A stretch of 14,045 nucleotides of DNA, from assembly GCA_934085875.1 (NCBI GenBank), contig CAKOHQ010000031.1, positions 1 through 14,045 on the forward strand. The letters are read 5' to 3'. This stretch comes from an uncultured Bacilli bacterium (GTDB lineage Bacteria > Bacillota_I > Bacilli_A > RF39 > UBA660). Below the pieces are notes generated by a model, which ran no database searches, was not told where the DNA came from, and saw only the letters and a program-made list of their open reading frames with translations. Shown piece after piece: positions 1 through 7,627 of the stretch. The stretch's first letter is position 1. Each line of letters begins with the position of its first letter. The position numbers were made by a program, and so were the translations under genes.

Positions 1-590
1 TCTATATCTATATTACCATTTATAAATATTTTAGGTTTAATATTTTTTATATATTTATTATAAAAACATTTAATATCATCTATTGTTAACTTATTTATAT
101 TATCTAAATCTCTATATTTTAATTTATTAAATATACAATCTTGATCTAATAAATCTAATAAATTCTTTTCTGCAATAAACTCTATATTTTTATAATTATT
201 TAACAATTTTTCTGTATATAATCTTTTCTCTTTATTAAATAGTGCTATATCACTCAAATTATTATCATATATATTATCTAACAAAAATAATATTTGTTCT
301 TCTAACTTATCTTCTTTAACAAGATTTTTATTTGGTATTAATAAAGATATATTTAAAAAATATACATCATTTATACCTTGATTTAATGAATTATAATTTA
401 TAATATATCTATTTAATTTTTCTTTTTGATGTAATGCTTCACTATTATATTTTTTATTACTTCTATTTAATAATCTAGTAAGTATTGTTAATGCCATTAT
501 TTCATTTTTATCACATTTAAACTGATATATAAAATTTATAAGTGTTGTATGAAAATTTTTATTTTCAACATATTTTGTAATTGTACTCAT
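1..590 (-). CDS. M16 metallopeptidase-like protein without zinc motif (YmfF/YfmF type), 3' end outside window
   Basis: Only the N-terminal 196 residues are inside the window; the frame stays open to base 1. The ATG at 590 has AGAGG about 8 nt upstream, and a good promoter lies at 638-666. The layout resembles the N-terminal half of the M16 protein that Firmicutes carry as an inactive partner (annotated as the EF-P 5-aminopentanol modification-associated YmfF/YfmF family). A first strand (HTTLINFIYQF) is followed by LTRLLNRSNKKYNSEALHQ, where active M16 enzymes have HxxEH. Later come EKLNRYIINYN and a closing KPKIFINGN strand. No HxxEH is present, so proteolysis by this chain is unlikely; family knowledge suggests it pairs with an active M16 subunit. 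That partner would be expected downstream, beyond base 1, and cannot be seen. The assignment is by pattern memory, not a search. Confidence 0.72.
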   Translation of the reverse strand, partial: MSTITKYVENKNFHTTLINFIYQFKCDKNEIMALTILTRLLNRSNKKYNSEALHQKEKLNRYIINYNSLNQGINDVYFLNISLLIPNKNLVKEDKLEEQILFLLDNIYDNNLSDIALFNKEKRLYTEKLLNNYKNIEFIAEKNLLDLLDQDCIFNKLKYRDLDNINKLTIDDIKCFYNKYIKNIKPKIFINGNIDI

Positions 591-637
591 ATAATAACCT
601 CTAATTCGTATTTTTTATTACTAATCTTATAAAATAT

Positions 638-666
638 ATTTTATCATGATGTAATGGTAATGTAAA
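638..666 (-). promoter_or_regulatory. Sigma-A-type promoter for the M16-like gene
   Basis: Reading the minus strand, TTTACA (666-661) is followed by a 17-nt spacer and TAAAAT (643-638), each five of six to consensus. The predicted transcript start near 631 gives a leader of about 40 nt to the ATG at 590. It lies just beyond the terminator of the upstream thioredoxin-like gene, so the M16-like gene is probably its own transcription unit. Confidence 0.6.
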
Positions 667-669
667 TTA

Positions 670-699
670 GGAAAAAGAAAAAAGTCAACAATTTGACTT
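670..699 (-). terminator. Rho-independent terminator of the thioredoxin-like gene
   Basis: A perfect 7-bp stem (AAGTCAA at 682-688, TTGACTT at 693-699, 4-base loop) is followed on the minus strand by TTTTTTCTTTTT. It starts immediately at the TAA stop of the gene (698-700), so stop codon and stem overlap. Confidence 0.65.
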
Positions 700-946
700 A
701 ATTCATACTAAGTATTTTAGAAATTTCACGTGTTGTTAGTACTTTTCCTTCAGAAACTTTATTTCCGTTAATTATTAAAGTAGGAGTATTTTTTATATTA
801 TATTTTTTTAAATAATTAACATCATTTATTTCTTTAACATCTATATTAATATCACTATTTATTTTTCTTATATTTTTAATTAATTTAATTCCATTATGTG
901 TTTTACTTCCTACAACTTTTATTTCTATACTTATTCCTCCTTCCAT
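698..946 (-). CDS. Small thioredoxin-fold protein lacking the catalytic cysteines
   Basis: An 82-residue protein shaped like the short thioredoxin-family (MTH895/redox-active disulfide protein 2) proteins: a first strand IEIKVVG, a helix, then the conserved cis-Pro loop KNTPTLIING and the ending SEGKVLTTREISKIL. Where the family has CPxC after the first strand, this one reads SKTHNG, so both cysteines are gone and thiol-disulfide exchange is not expected. A binding or scaffold role is inference. The start is unusual: the ATG at 946 is itself inside the purine-rich GGAAGGAGG tract and has no Shine-Dalgarno upstream. That tract is ideally placed, 7 nt away, to serve the in-frame ATA at 926-928. 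The gene sits alone between two terminators. Confidence 0.65.
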   Translation of the reverse strand: MEGGISIEIKVVGSKTHNGIKLIKNIRKINSDINIDVKEINDVNYLKKYNIKNTPTLIINGNKVSEGKVLTTREISKILSMN

Positions 947-957
947 GATTACATGAT

Positions 958-985
958 ACTATAACAAAATGAATAAGATGTGAAA
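958..985 (-). promoter_or_regulatory. Possible promoter of the thioredoxin-like gene
   Basis: TATAGT (963-958, minus strand) with TTTCAC 16 nt upstream, or TTCACA 15 nt upstream. The predicted start near 951 would leave only about 5 nt before the ATG at 946, which bears on which start codon is used. The -35 is weak. Confidence 0.35.
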
Positions 986-1017
986 TAATTATGAAGTTTT
1001 TGTGAAATTAATTTATT

Positions 1018-1043
1018 AAAAAACATGAGTATAATCTCATGAA
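1018..1043 (-). terminator. Rho-independent terminator of the MMPL gene
   Basis: CATGAG (1024-1029) and CTCATG (1036-1041) form a 6-bp stem around a 6-base loop. The stem is followed on the minus strand by TTTTTT (1023-1018), just after the TAA stop at 1046. Confidence 0.65.
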
Positions 1044-1045
1044 TT

Positions 1046-4000
1046 TTATTTAAATAAATTTTTAACTTTATCTATAAAACTAGTTTTAGTTTCTTTATTA
1101 GTATTAGTTTTTTCTTCTACTTTCTTTTCTTTACTATCTATTACTAATACGATTTTAGTTTCATTAGCATTATTTTTATTAGTTAATTGATATTCATTAC
1201 CTAAACTAACTAATTTTTTAACTCTAGCACTTGTAGGTTTAACTTTATTATCTACTATATCACTTAATACTTTTATACCTTCATCATTGTATTTAGTTAT
1301 ACCATTAGACAATTCATTAATACCATTATCTAACATATCTACACCATTATATAAAGTACCAAGTGATTCACTAATACTTTTTACAGATTCATTTTTAACA
1401 GCATTTGCAACTTCATTAGATAATGTTGGTGCAATACTACTTGCTACACTTTCCGCAGTACTTTTTGCGACATCTGCTGATACACTTTTAGAAACATTTT
1501 CTGCAACATAATTAGATGTATCACTTAATGCATTTTTAATACTTGTTTCTACTGCGCTTTTTAACGCTATAAATGTTCTATCATTATTTATAGTATTACA
1601 AGTGACTAATTCTTCTTGTGTATATGAAGTATAATCTTCACCCTTAGTATTAATAGCATTTTGACATACTAAGTATGAATTATATTCTCCAGTTGCTTGT
1701 AAATATGTACCTAATATATTTAATCCAGCATTATTACCAATTTCATTTACTTTAGCATCATTAGGATCCATATTATTTTTAACTTCTTCCCAAGCAGTAT
1801 CTTTAATATTATTAATATAACTTTCAGTAAAAGTACTGCTAACATTACTTACTGTTTTATTTTTTATTGCATTAACATCTTCTTCGCTTAAAGCATTTCC
1901 ACTACTCTTCTTAAGTTTATCAATAGAACTAGATAAACTGTTCTTTAAAGTATTTGAACCACTTTTTATTTTCTTAGATGATTCATCTATTAAATTCATA
2001 TTATTTTGTAAAACTTTAGTTTTTTCATATAAACTATCTAAGTCATTTAAACTACTAATATCACTACTACTAATTAATTTAGGAGTTGCAACATTATATA
2101 TAGAAGGTAATTTAAAATTAGTTGTATCAAAAGTAATAGTAATATTATTCATATTCTTTAAACTACTAATATTTAAACTTTCATATAATCCTGGAGCACT
2201 TAATCCTACTACTATATTCTTAGTACCAGTAGAAATTACTTTACCATTATTAATATTTATATTAGTATTTTCTTTACCGTCAAGTATCATACCTGTAGTT
2301 ATTAAAAATGGTGTATACATAGTTTCATTCTTACCATTTATACTAACATTATGACTATCTTTATTTTTATAATCTATTGATATACTTACTTTACCTTTTT
2401 TACCTAGTATATCATCTAATTCCTTTACTTTATCATCTAATTTATATGTTATACTTAATTCTATTGGTAAATCTTTATCATATTTACCTTGATAAAATAT
2501 ATCATTTTTATTAGAATTCCATACAATCTTATTATTATCTATTTTATATGTTTCATCACCATTTATATTTAAAATATCTTTTAATTCTGAGTAATCATTT
2601 ATATTTTCTAACTTTTCATCATTTATTAAATGTTCATTAACAAAAGTTGTTTTTAATTTACCATTATATTCTAATTTACTATATACTGTTTCATTTTTAC
2701 TTAAAGCATGTACTGGAGTTGCAAATAAAGACAATATTAGAAATGAACCAACAATAGTATTTTTAATCTTTTTATTCATATTAACTTTCCTTTCTTTTAT
2801 AACAAATTTATCAAATATTAATAGTATAGACGGTAATACAGTTATTACTACTATCATACTTATTATGGCACCTCTTGAAATTAATGTACAAAGAGAACCA
2901 ACCATTTCGAGTTTAGAATAAACTCCTACACCGAATGTTGCAGCAAAGAAACATAATCCACTAACAAATATAGAGTGTCCATTATAATCAAGTGTTAATT
3001 TCATAGCCTCTTTCTTATCATATTTCTTTCTATTGTCTATATATGTTGTAGTGAGTAATATTGCATAATCAATTGTAGCCCCTAGCTGTATAGTACCTAG
3101 TACTATTGGCGCAACAAATGGAAGTACTGTTCCAATAAAGTATGATATAGACATATTAGTGAAAATAGCAAACTCTATTGCAAGTATTAAAAGAATTGGT
3201 AATGATAAACTACGAAGTACAATAATTAATATAATAAATATACAAACTATAGAAGAATAATTAACATTTTTAAAGTCAGTATCACTTATATTAATTAAGT
3301 CTTTCATTAAAGGACCTTCACCTGCTACAATAGCAGTATCATCATATTTCTTAACAATATCATTAACTTTAACTATTTGATTATTTAATTCATCACTAGC
3401 AACTTCATAAATTGAGTTAACAAGTATTGCTTGATATTTATCATTTTTAAATATACTTAATGTATCTTTATCTAACATATTATCTGATAAACCAGCATTC
3501 TTTAATTCTTCATAAGATAATACAAAATCTATACCATCTACATCTTTTAAATCATTTATCATATTATTTACATTATTACTCTTCAAATTACTATTAACTA
3601 ATATTATTTCTGGACTAACTATATTATAATTATCTCTTAAATAATTATTAGTACTAATACTTTCTAATGTTTCTGGTAATGATTTATCTATTTTATAATA
3701 TACACTAACTTTGTTATTAGCTAAATACATAGGAACCAATAATATTAAGAATATTATAAATATTAATTTATTATGTTTTATAACAAAACTATTTAATGGA
3801 CTGAAATTAATTTTAAAACTCTTATGTTTAGTTTTTTCTACATATTTATCAAATGTAAGAAGTAATGCTGGGAATAATGTAATAACACTTATAACACCTA
3901 GTAAAACTCCTTTCGCCATTACTATACCTAAATCTCGTCCTAAAGTTAATTTCATAGTACAAAGTACTAAGAATCCAGCAATTGTTGTTAAACTACTACC

Positions 4001-4825
4001 CATAACTGATTTAAATGTTTCAACTATTGCTTCACTCATAGCCTCATTTCTATTCTCATATTTTTTCTTTTTATCTTCATAAGAATGATATAAGAATATA
4101 GAAAAATCTGTAGTAACCCCTAGCTGTAAAACAGCAACTAAAGCTTTAGTAATATATGATATTTCTCCTAAAAATATATTACTACCTAAATTAAATAATA
4201 TAGCACAACCAATATTACCTAGTAATAATACTGGAACTAAGTATGAATCAAGTGATAATTCTAATACTAATATACATAGTACAACAGCAATAACAATATA
4301 TATCATTATTTCACTTTCACTTAAATTCATAGTATCAAGTACCATACTACTCATACCACCAAGTTTCATATTTTTAGATATCTTTCTTATTTCTCTAACA
4401 GCATCTATTGTAGAATTAGCACTAGTACCATCTTTAAAAGTAATAAGTAAAATATCTGTATTATCTTTATGTAAATGACTAGTGACCTCACTTGGTAAGA
4501 AATCTACTGGCACATTAGTACCAACAACATCATATAGAGATATAACATTATTTACGCCATCTACATCTTTTATTTTATCCTCTAATTTAATAATATCTTT
4601 ATTAGATAAATTACTCACTACTACTGTACTATAAGAACCCATATTAAAGTCATCAGTTAAAATATTTTGTCCTTTAATAGTCTCAATATCACTAGGCAAA
4701 TAAACTAATATATCATAATTTACTTTAGTTAATTTCATACCTATAAAAGATAATATTAGTAATATTAGAGATATAATTAATATTAATATTTTCTTTTCAC
4801 AAATCTTATTTGCAAACTTTTTCAT
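1046..4825 (-). CDS. MMPL/RND-type exporter fused in frame to a secreted accessory protein
   Basis: A 1259-residue reading frame. The ATG at 4825 was chosen because GGGAG lies 7 nt upstream; an upstream in-frame start at 4879 has no such site. Residues 1-677 form a typical MMPL (HAE2-like RND) transporter: TM1 at about 13-32, an extracellular domain, TM2-6, TM7 at about 353, a second extracellular domain, TM8-12. The paired charged motifs TTDFSIFLYHSY (D240) and ATIDYAILLTTTY (D586) fit RND proton-relay positions. Residue 683 then begins a classic signal peptide (MNKKIKNTIV...TPVHA, cleavage near 707). It is followed by a Ser/Thr/Asn-rich extracellular domain and a Ser/Ala-rich helical stretch resembling those of secreted MMPL-partner proteins, with a Lys-rich C-terminus and no further membrane segment. 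Substrate is unknown; lipids, peptides or drugs are the usual family choices. Transcribed away from a TetR gene that probably represses it. Confidence 0.85.
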   Translation of the reverse strand: MKKFANKICEKKILILIISLILLILSFIGMKLTKVNYDILVYLPSDIETIKGQNILTDDFNMGSYSTVVVSNLSNKDIIKLEDKIKDVDGVNNVISLYDVVGTNVPVDFLPSEVTSHLHKDNTDILLITFKDGTSANSTIDAVREIRKISKNMKLGGMSSMVLDTMNLSESEIMIYIVIAVVLCILVLELSLDSYLVPVLLLGNIGCAILFNLGSNIFLGEISYITKALVAVLQLGVTTDFSIFLYHSYEDKKKKYENRNEAMSEAIVETFKSVMGSSLTTIAGFLVLCTMKLTLGRDLGIVMAKGVLLGVISVITLFPALLLTFDKYVEKTKHKSFKINFSPLNSFVIKHNKLIFIIFLILLVPMYLANNKVSVYYKIDKSLPETLESISTNNYLRDNYNIVSPEIILVNSNLKSNNVNNMINDLKDVDGIDFVLSYEELKNAGLSDNMLDKDTLSIFKNDKYQAILVNSIYEVASDELNNQIVKVNDIVKKYDDTAIVAGEGPLMKDLINISDTDFKNVNYSSIVCIFIILIIVLRSLSLPILLILAIEFAIFTNMSISYFIGTVLPFVAPIVLGTIQLGATIDYAILLTTTYIDNRKKYDKKEAMKLTLDYNGHSIFVSGLCFFAATFGVGVYSKLEMVGSLCTLISRGAIISMIVVITVLPSILLIFDKFVIKERKVNMNKKIKNTIVGSFLILSLFATPVHALSKNETVYSKLEYNGKLKTTFVNEHLINDEKLENINDYSELKDILNINGDETYKIDNNKIVWNSNKNDIFYQGKYDKDLPIELSITYKLDDKVKELDDILGKKGKVSISIDYKNKDSHNVSINGKNETMYTPFLITTGMILDGKENTNININNGKVISTGTKNIVVGLSAPGLYESLNISSLKNMNNITITFDTTNFKLPSIYNVATPKLISSSDISSLNDLDSLYEKTKVLQNNMNLIDESSKKIKSGSNTLKNSLSSSIDKLKKSSGNALSEEDVNAIKNKTVSNVSSTFTESYINNIKDTAWEEVKNNMDPNDAKVNEIGNNAGLNILGTYLQATGEYNSYLVCQNAINTKGEDYTSYTQEELVTCNTINNDRTFIALKSAVETSIKNALSDTSNYVAENVSKSVSADVAKSTAESVASSIAPTLSNEVANAVKNESVKSISESLGTLYNGVDMLDNGINELSNGITKYNDEGIKVLSDIVDNKVKPTSARVKKLVSLGNEYQLTNKNNANETKIVLVIDSKEKKVEEKTNTNKETKTSFIDKVKNLFK
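2777..2792 (-). promoter_or_regulatory. Internal ribosome binding site and start codon for the secreted part
   Basis: Within the long frame, minus-strand AAGGAAAG followed by TTAAT precedes an in-frame ATG at 2779. That ATG opens a textbook signal peptide. Initiation here would give a separate 577-residue secreted protein (1046-2779), independent of the transporter. No stop codon separates the two. Confidence 0.6.
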
Positions 4826-4879
4826 ATTTCTTCTCCCTTCAAAAAGTATTTTATTAAAACATATAAAAAAATAACACAC

Positions 4880-4908
4880 AATATATTAATAATAAGTATG
4901 TTATCCAA
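4880..4908 (-). promoter_or_regulatory. Promoter of the MMPL gene
   Basis: Minus strand: TTGGAT (4908-4903), a 17-nt spacer, TATATT (4885-4880). The -35 lies inside one of the two 17-bp direct repeats, so a repressor bound to the repeat would block RNA polymerase. The leader is about 48 nt. Confidence 0.55.
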
Positions 4909-4950
4909 CAAAATATAAAATATGTATTAATATTTATCCAACAAAATATA
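4901..4950. repeat. Two exact 17-bp direct repeats, likely TetR operators
   Basis: TTATCCAACAAAATATA occurs at 4901-4917 and again at 4934-4950, 33 bp start to start, about three helical turns, so both copies face the same side of the DNA. The core GTTATCCAAC at 4900-4909 has GTT/AAC dyad ends. They sit in the gap between the divergent MMPL and tetR genes; one overlaps the MMPL -35. The operator role is inferred from position. Confidence 0.6.
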
Positions 4951-4957
4951 CTTTATC

Positions 4958-4985
4958 TTTACTTTTGTAAAATATATCATATAAT
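4958..4985 (+). promoter_or_regulatory. Promoter of the TetR gene
   Basis: TATAAT at 4980-4985 with TTTACT 16 nt upstream (4958-4963). The predicted transcript start near 4992 is at or within 9 nt of the possible start codons, leaving almost no leader and no Shine-Dalgarno. It lies next to the downstream operator-like repeat, so autoregulation is plausible. Confidence 0.5.
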
Positions 4986-5000
4986 ATAGTTGTGATTATT

Positions 5001-5564
5001 ATGAAAGAGAAGAAAGATTTAAGAATTATAAAAACTAAAATGGCATTATATAATGCATTAACTAATTTAATGAAAGATAAAACATTTGAGGAAATTAGAG
5101 TAAGTGATATATGTAATGAAGCATTAATTAATAGGTCAACTTTTTATGCTCATTATGATGATAAATATGAATTACTTGTAGATTTTTTAAAGAATGTAGA
5201 AAATGAATTAACTAGTGAATTATCTAAAAATAGTAATATAGTTAATACTAAAGAATATTATATAGAACTTATTAGATTATTTTTAAATCACATTGAAGAA
5301 AAGAAAGATATATATAATTCAATTATGATTAATAATAGAAATAGTATTATGATGGATATTTTACTTAATGTAGTTAATAATGATTTATTAAATAAAGCAA
5401 ACGTTAATAATAATAGTGTTATTCCAAGTGATATAGCTGCTAAATTTTATTTAGGTGGTGTTATTAATTTAGGAATAGACTATATTAGTAATAATAAATA
5501 TTCTAAAGAAGATTTAATTAAATATTATAGTATTTTAATACCAGATAATATAGGAAAAGAGTAA
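5001..5564 (+). CDS. TetR/AcrR-family transcriptional regulator
   Basis: 187 residues from the ATG at 5001; a GTG three codons upstream (4992) is an alternative, and neither has a visible Shine-Dalgarno. The N-terminus is a canonical TetR helix-turn-helix: LMKDKTFEEIRVSDICNEA, then LINRSTFYAHYDDKYELL (about residues 22-60). The AGG codon inside INRSTFY reads as the expected Arg. The rest is an all-helical ligand and dimer domain of the size usual for small TetR_C-type regulators, with no specific ligand signature. Divergent from the MMPL exporter across a 175-bp gap containing two operator-like repeats, the usual layout for a local repressor induced by an exporter substrate. It converges on the surface-protein gene and shares its terminator. 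Confidence 0.88.
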   Translation: MKEKKDLRIIKTKMALYNALTNLMKDKTFEEIRVSDICNEALINRSTFYAHYDDKYELLVDFLKNVENELTSELSKNSNIVNTKEYYIELIRLFLNHIEEKKDIYNSIMINNRNSIMMDILLNVVNNDLLNKANVNNNSVIPSDIAAKFYLGGVINLGIDYISNNKYSKEDLIKYYSILIPDNIGKE

Positions 5565-5590
5565 TTGTTAGTTACTCTTTATTTCTTTTC
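5556..5590. terminator. Bidirectional terminator between convergent genes
   Basis: A perfect 9-bp stem, AAAGAGTAA (5556-5564) and TTACTCTTT (5572-5580), with a 7-base loop. T-rich tracts follow on the plus strand (TTTATTTCTTTT) and, shorter, on the minus strand (TTTTCC). The left arm contains the tetR stop codon, and the TAA at 5568-5570 that ends the full-length frame of the convergent gene lies in the loop. Confidence 0.7.
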
Positions 5591-5666
5591 CATTAACATA
5601 TAATTTATATCCATTAAAATCTATATTAGAATTAGTACTATCACTATTATATAAACTAGTTATACA
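5568..5666 (-). pseudogene. Detached C-terminal tail of the surface protein, beyond the TGA
   Basis: After the TGA at 5667-5669 the same frame continues for 32 codons: CITSLYNSDSTNSNIDFNGY, then KLYVNGKEIKSN, then TAA at 5568-5570. This matches the usual ending of these beta-helix proteins (an xSNIDFNGYxLYVNG motif). The frame stops inside the shared terminator loop, so this is the ancestral end. It is translated only if the TGA is read through. Confidence 0.6.
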
Positions 5667-7370
5667 TCAATCATCAGTTAATTTTATACTAGATGTTTTA
5701 TCTAATTTTAATGTTATAGATTTAGCACTGTTATCACTATTTATAGTACCTTCATAATAAGATTTATTTGTAAGATTCATTGTTAATGTACTAATACTAT
5801 CTATCACAATATTTCCTATTGCTTTTTGGTTAGTCATATTTAATGTAACAGTTCCACCATTACTTCCAGTATTTCCCCAAGAATCAGCTTGTGCTCTTAA
5901 AAATGAGCCTGTACTATCATTTTTTGTAATAGTATTATTTTCTAGATTTATTTCACTTGATGTATTAGTTATATAAAATGTATCTCCTTTATTAGTTGTG
6001 ATTTTAGAATTTTTAGAAGTAAATGTACTAACACCAGTATCTGCATCTCCACTCATTGATTGATAAAGAAAGATATTTTTATATGTTGTAGATTTTCCAT
6101 TTAATTTATTATTAGTATCAGTTAAATCTACATTTTCTAATGTAACACTGTTTTTACCTTCTATTACAACACCTTCACTTGCAGTAGCAATTAAAGTAGC
6201 GTTTTTTACAGTAATATCGGCAGTTGAATATATTGTTGGAGAACCTTGTCCAGTAGTTTTATAAGTTCCTTTATTTACTACAACAGTTCCGCCTCCTCTA
6301 TCAGTTCTAATTGCAGCACTACTAGTACCACTTGTATTAATTTCTAAGTTAGTAGCATTCATCACGCCACCACCAGTTGTCATTATTCCACCAGAATTAT
6401 CTTTTGTTGAAGTTATTTTAGAATCACTTATATTAATAGTTGTTCCATCACTATTTGTATTATTAGTTGTTGCACTACCTCCATAACTAAATACTCCATT
6501 AGCACCTGTTGCATCAGTTTTAACAGTTATATTCTTTAAATTTAATGTACTACCATCTTTTGCAAGTATTGCAGAATTAGTCCCATAAAATGATGTATTA
6601 TCTCCACCATCACTATCTCCAGTTTTATTAACTGTAATATTACTCAATGTACTAGTACCATTACTAACTAATATAGCATTTTCATCACTACTACTAGATT
6701 TATATTCACCACTATCAATTTCAGTATCTTCTTTTATTTCAGTATTAGCAGAATATGTAGCATTAGAATTATTATTCATATTATTATTGTTATTATTTAA
6801 AAATACACTTTTAATTATATATGAATCTAAATAAGTTAATCCTCCAGTAATTATTATAGTACTCATAATATATATTAAAATCTTATCTTTATTTTTAAAT
6901 GTTTCTTTAATACCATATTTATTAAAATTAGACATTATTAAATACATAATCAAGATACCAAACATAAAACTTTCTACACTAAATAGAATAACATACTTAG
7001 TATCAAGTGATGTATTCATATTATTTGGAATACTAGGCATTTCACTAAGTTTGTTATTATCAGTATTAGATTCATTATTTGTACCACTATTGTTTTCGGT
7101 ACTCTTTGTAGTATTATTTTCGTTATTTTCATCAGGTTTTGCAGGGGGTTCTTCTCCAGAATCATTACTTGGTTTTTCTGGTGGAGTATTTGTATCACTA
7201 TCACTAGAATTATTATTATTTCTAGGCATTTCTGGTGGTTCTCCCATATTATTACCGTTACCACCATTATTATTCATATTAGGCATAGTATTATTACTAG
7301 TATGATTTTTAGCATAATTCATAGTAAAGAACATACTTACACCAATTAGTATAATTAATATACTTATCAT
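5667..7370 (-). CDS. Membrane-anchored, Asn/Ser/Thr-rich beta-helix surface protein (carbohydrate-binding-domain type), ending at an early TGA
   Basis: 567 residues. An N-terminal membrane segment (1-20) is followed by a low-complexity linker rich in Asn, Pro, Met and Glu with PPEMP, PPEKP and PPAKP units (28-118). Two more membrane helices lie at about 126-147 and 164-190. From about 207 there is a long Ser/Thr/Gly/Asn repeat domain whose repeating strands (LSNITVNKT, LNLKNITVKTD, ATNLEINTSG, LENVDLTD) look like a right-handed beta-helix. This composition is known from gut Firmicute proteins annotated as carbohydrate-binding-domain-containing; the ligand is unknown. The N-terminus is weak: the ATG has no Shine-Dalgarno, and an in-frame TAA lies at 7395-7397. 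The C-terminus stops at a TGA, while homologous-looking sequence continues for 32 more codons. It could be a decaying gene or a functional near-full-length one. Confidence 0.72.
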   Translation of the reverse strand: MISILIILIGVSMFFTMNYAKNHTSNNTMPNMNNNGGNGNNMGEPPEMPRNNNNSSDSDTNTPPEKPSNDSGEEPPAKPDENNENNTTKSTENNSGTNNESNTDNNKLSEMPSIPNNMNTSLDTKYVILFSVESFMFGILIMYLIMSNFNKYGIKETFKNKDKILIYIMSTIIITGGLTYLDSYIIKSVFLNNNNNNMNNNSNATYSANTEIKEDTEIDSGEYKSSSSDENAILVSNGTSTLSNITVNKTGDSDGGDNTSFYGTNSAILAKDGSTLNLKNITVKTDATGANGVFSYGGSATTNNTNSDGTTINISDSKITSTKDNSGGIMTTGGGVMNATNLEINTSGTSSAAIRTDRGGGTVVVNKGTYKTTGQGSPTIYSTADITVKNATLIATASEGVVIEGKNSVTLENVDLTDTNNKLNGKSTTYKNIFLYQSMSGDADTGVSTFTSKNSKITTNKGDTFYITNTSSEINLENNTITKNDSTGSFLRAQADSWGNTGSNGGTVTLNMTNQKAIGNIVIDSISTLTMNLTNKSYYEGTINSDNSAKSITLKLDKTSSIKLTDD

Positions 7371-7503
7371 TATATTTTTTAAATATCTTTTATATTATTT
7401 ATTTCATTTCATTTTTATTATAATTATTATTAAATATTCTATTTTATTATATAATCTCTCCTTTCTTTAATTAAATATTAATACTGTTTTATTAAATGAA
7501 AAT
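7371..7503. other. Upstream region of the surface-protein gene
   Basis: No gene seen. On the minus strand AAAGGAGAG (7465-7457) is a strong Shine-Dalgarno-like sequence with no usable start at the right distance. TATAAT (7451-7446) could be a -10 element with a poor -35. An ATG at 7412 is in frame with the surface protein but meets TGA and TAA within a few codons, hinting that the original 5' end has eroded. Confidence 0.3.
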
Positions 7504-7532
7504 TAAAAAAATGTAGTTTTTTGTACTACATT
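7504..7532 (-). terminator. Rho-independent terminator downstream of the glycosyltransferase cassette
   Basis: AATGTAGT (7510-7517) and ACTACATT (7525-7532) make a perfect 8-bp stem with a 7-base loop. The stem is followed on the minus strand by seven Ts. It is the first good terminator after the GT2-kinase gene, so it probably ends the cassette transcript. Confidence 0.65.
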
Positions 7533-7627
7533 AAATTATTTATGAATTTTATAATTTTTTTATTCAGCATCTATAATATTATACATTATTAAGAATCTGT
7601 AATTATTTTAATTTTCATTTATAATTT

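Noticed and set aside
3711..4082. Plus-strand open frame opposite the MMPL gene
   Set aside because: It lies wholly antisense to conserved transmembrane coding sequence and has no ribosome binding site.
4826..4879. Longer N-terminus for the MMPL protein, from an in-frame start at 4879
   Set aside because: The added residues are not membrane-protein-like in context and the region is mostly leader. The ATG at 4825 has a strong ribosome site, and the predicted transcript starts near 4873.
5120..5160. AGG read as Met, known in some uncultured Bacilli
   Set aside because: The AGG in the TetR recognition-helix motif INRSTFY falls where Arg is expected, so the standard meaning fits.
7016..7305. 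Open frames on both strands across the Pro/Asn-rich linker
   Set aside because: They are low-complexity shadows of the surface protein: no start signals, biased repeats, no domain.
5568..7370. Genome-wide reassignment of UGA to Trp, as in mycoplasmas
   Set aside because: All long genes are open without in-frame TGA, and their Trp residues are written TGG, which would not hold in a UGA-Trp genome of this composition. A single TGA is better explained locally.
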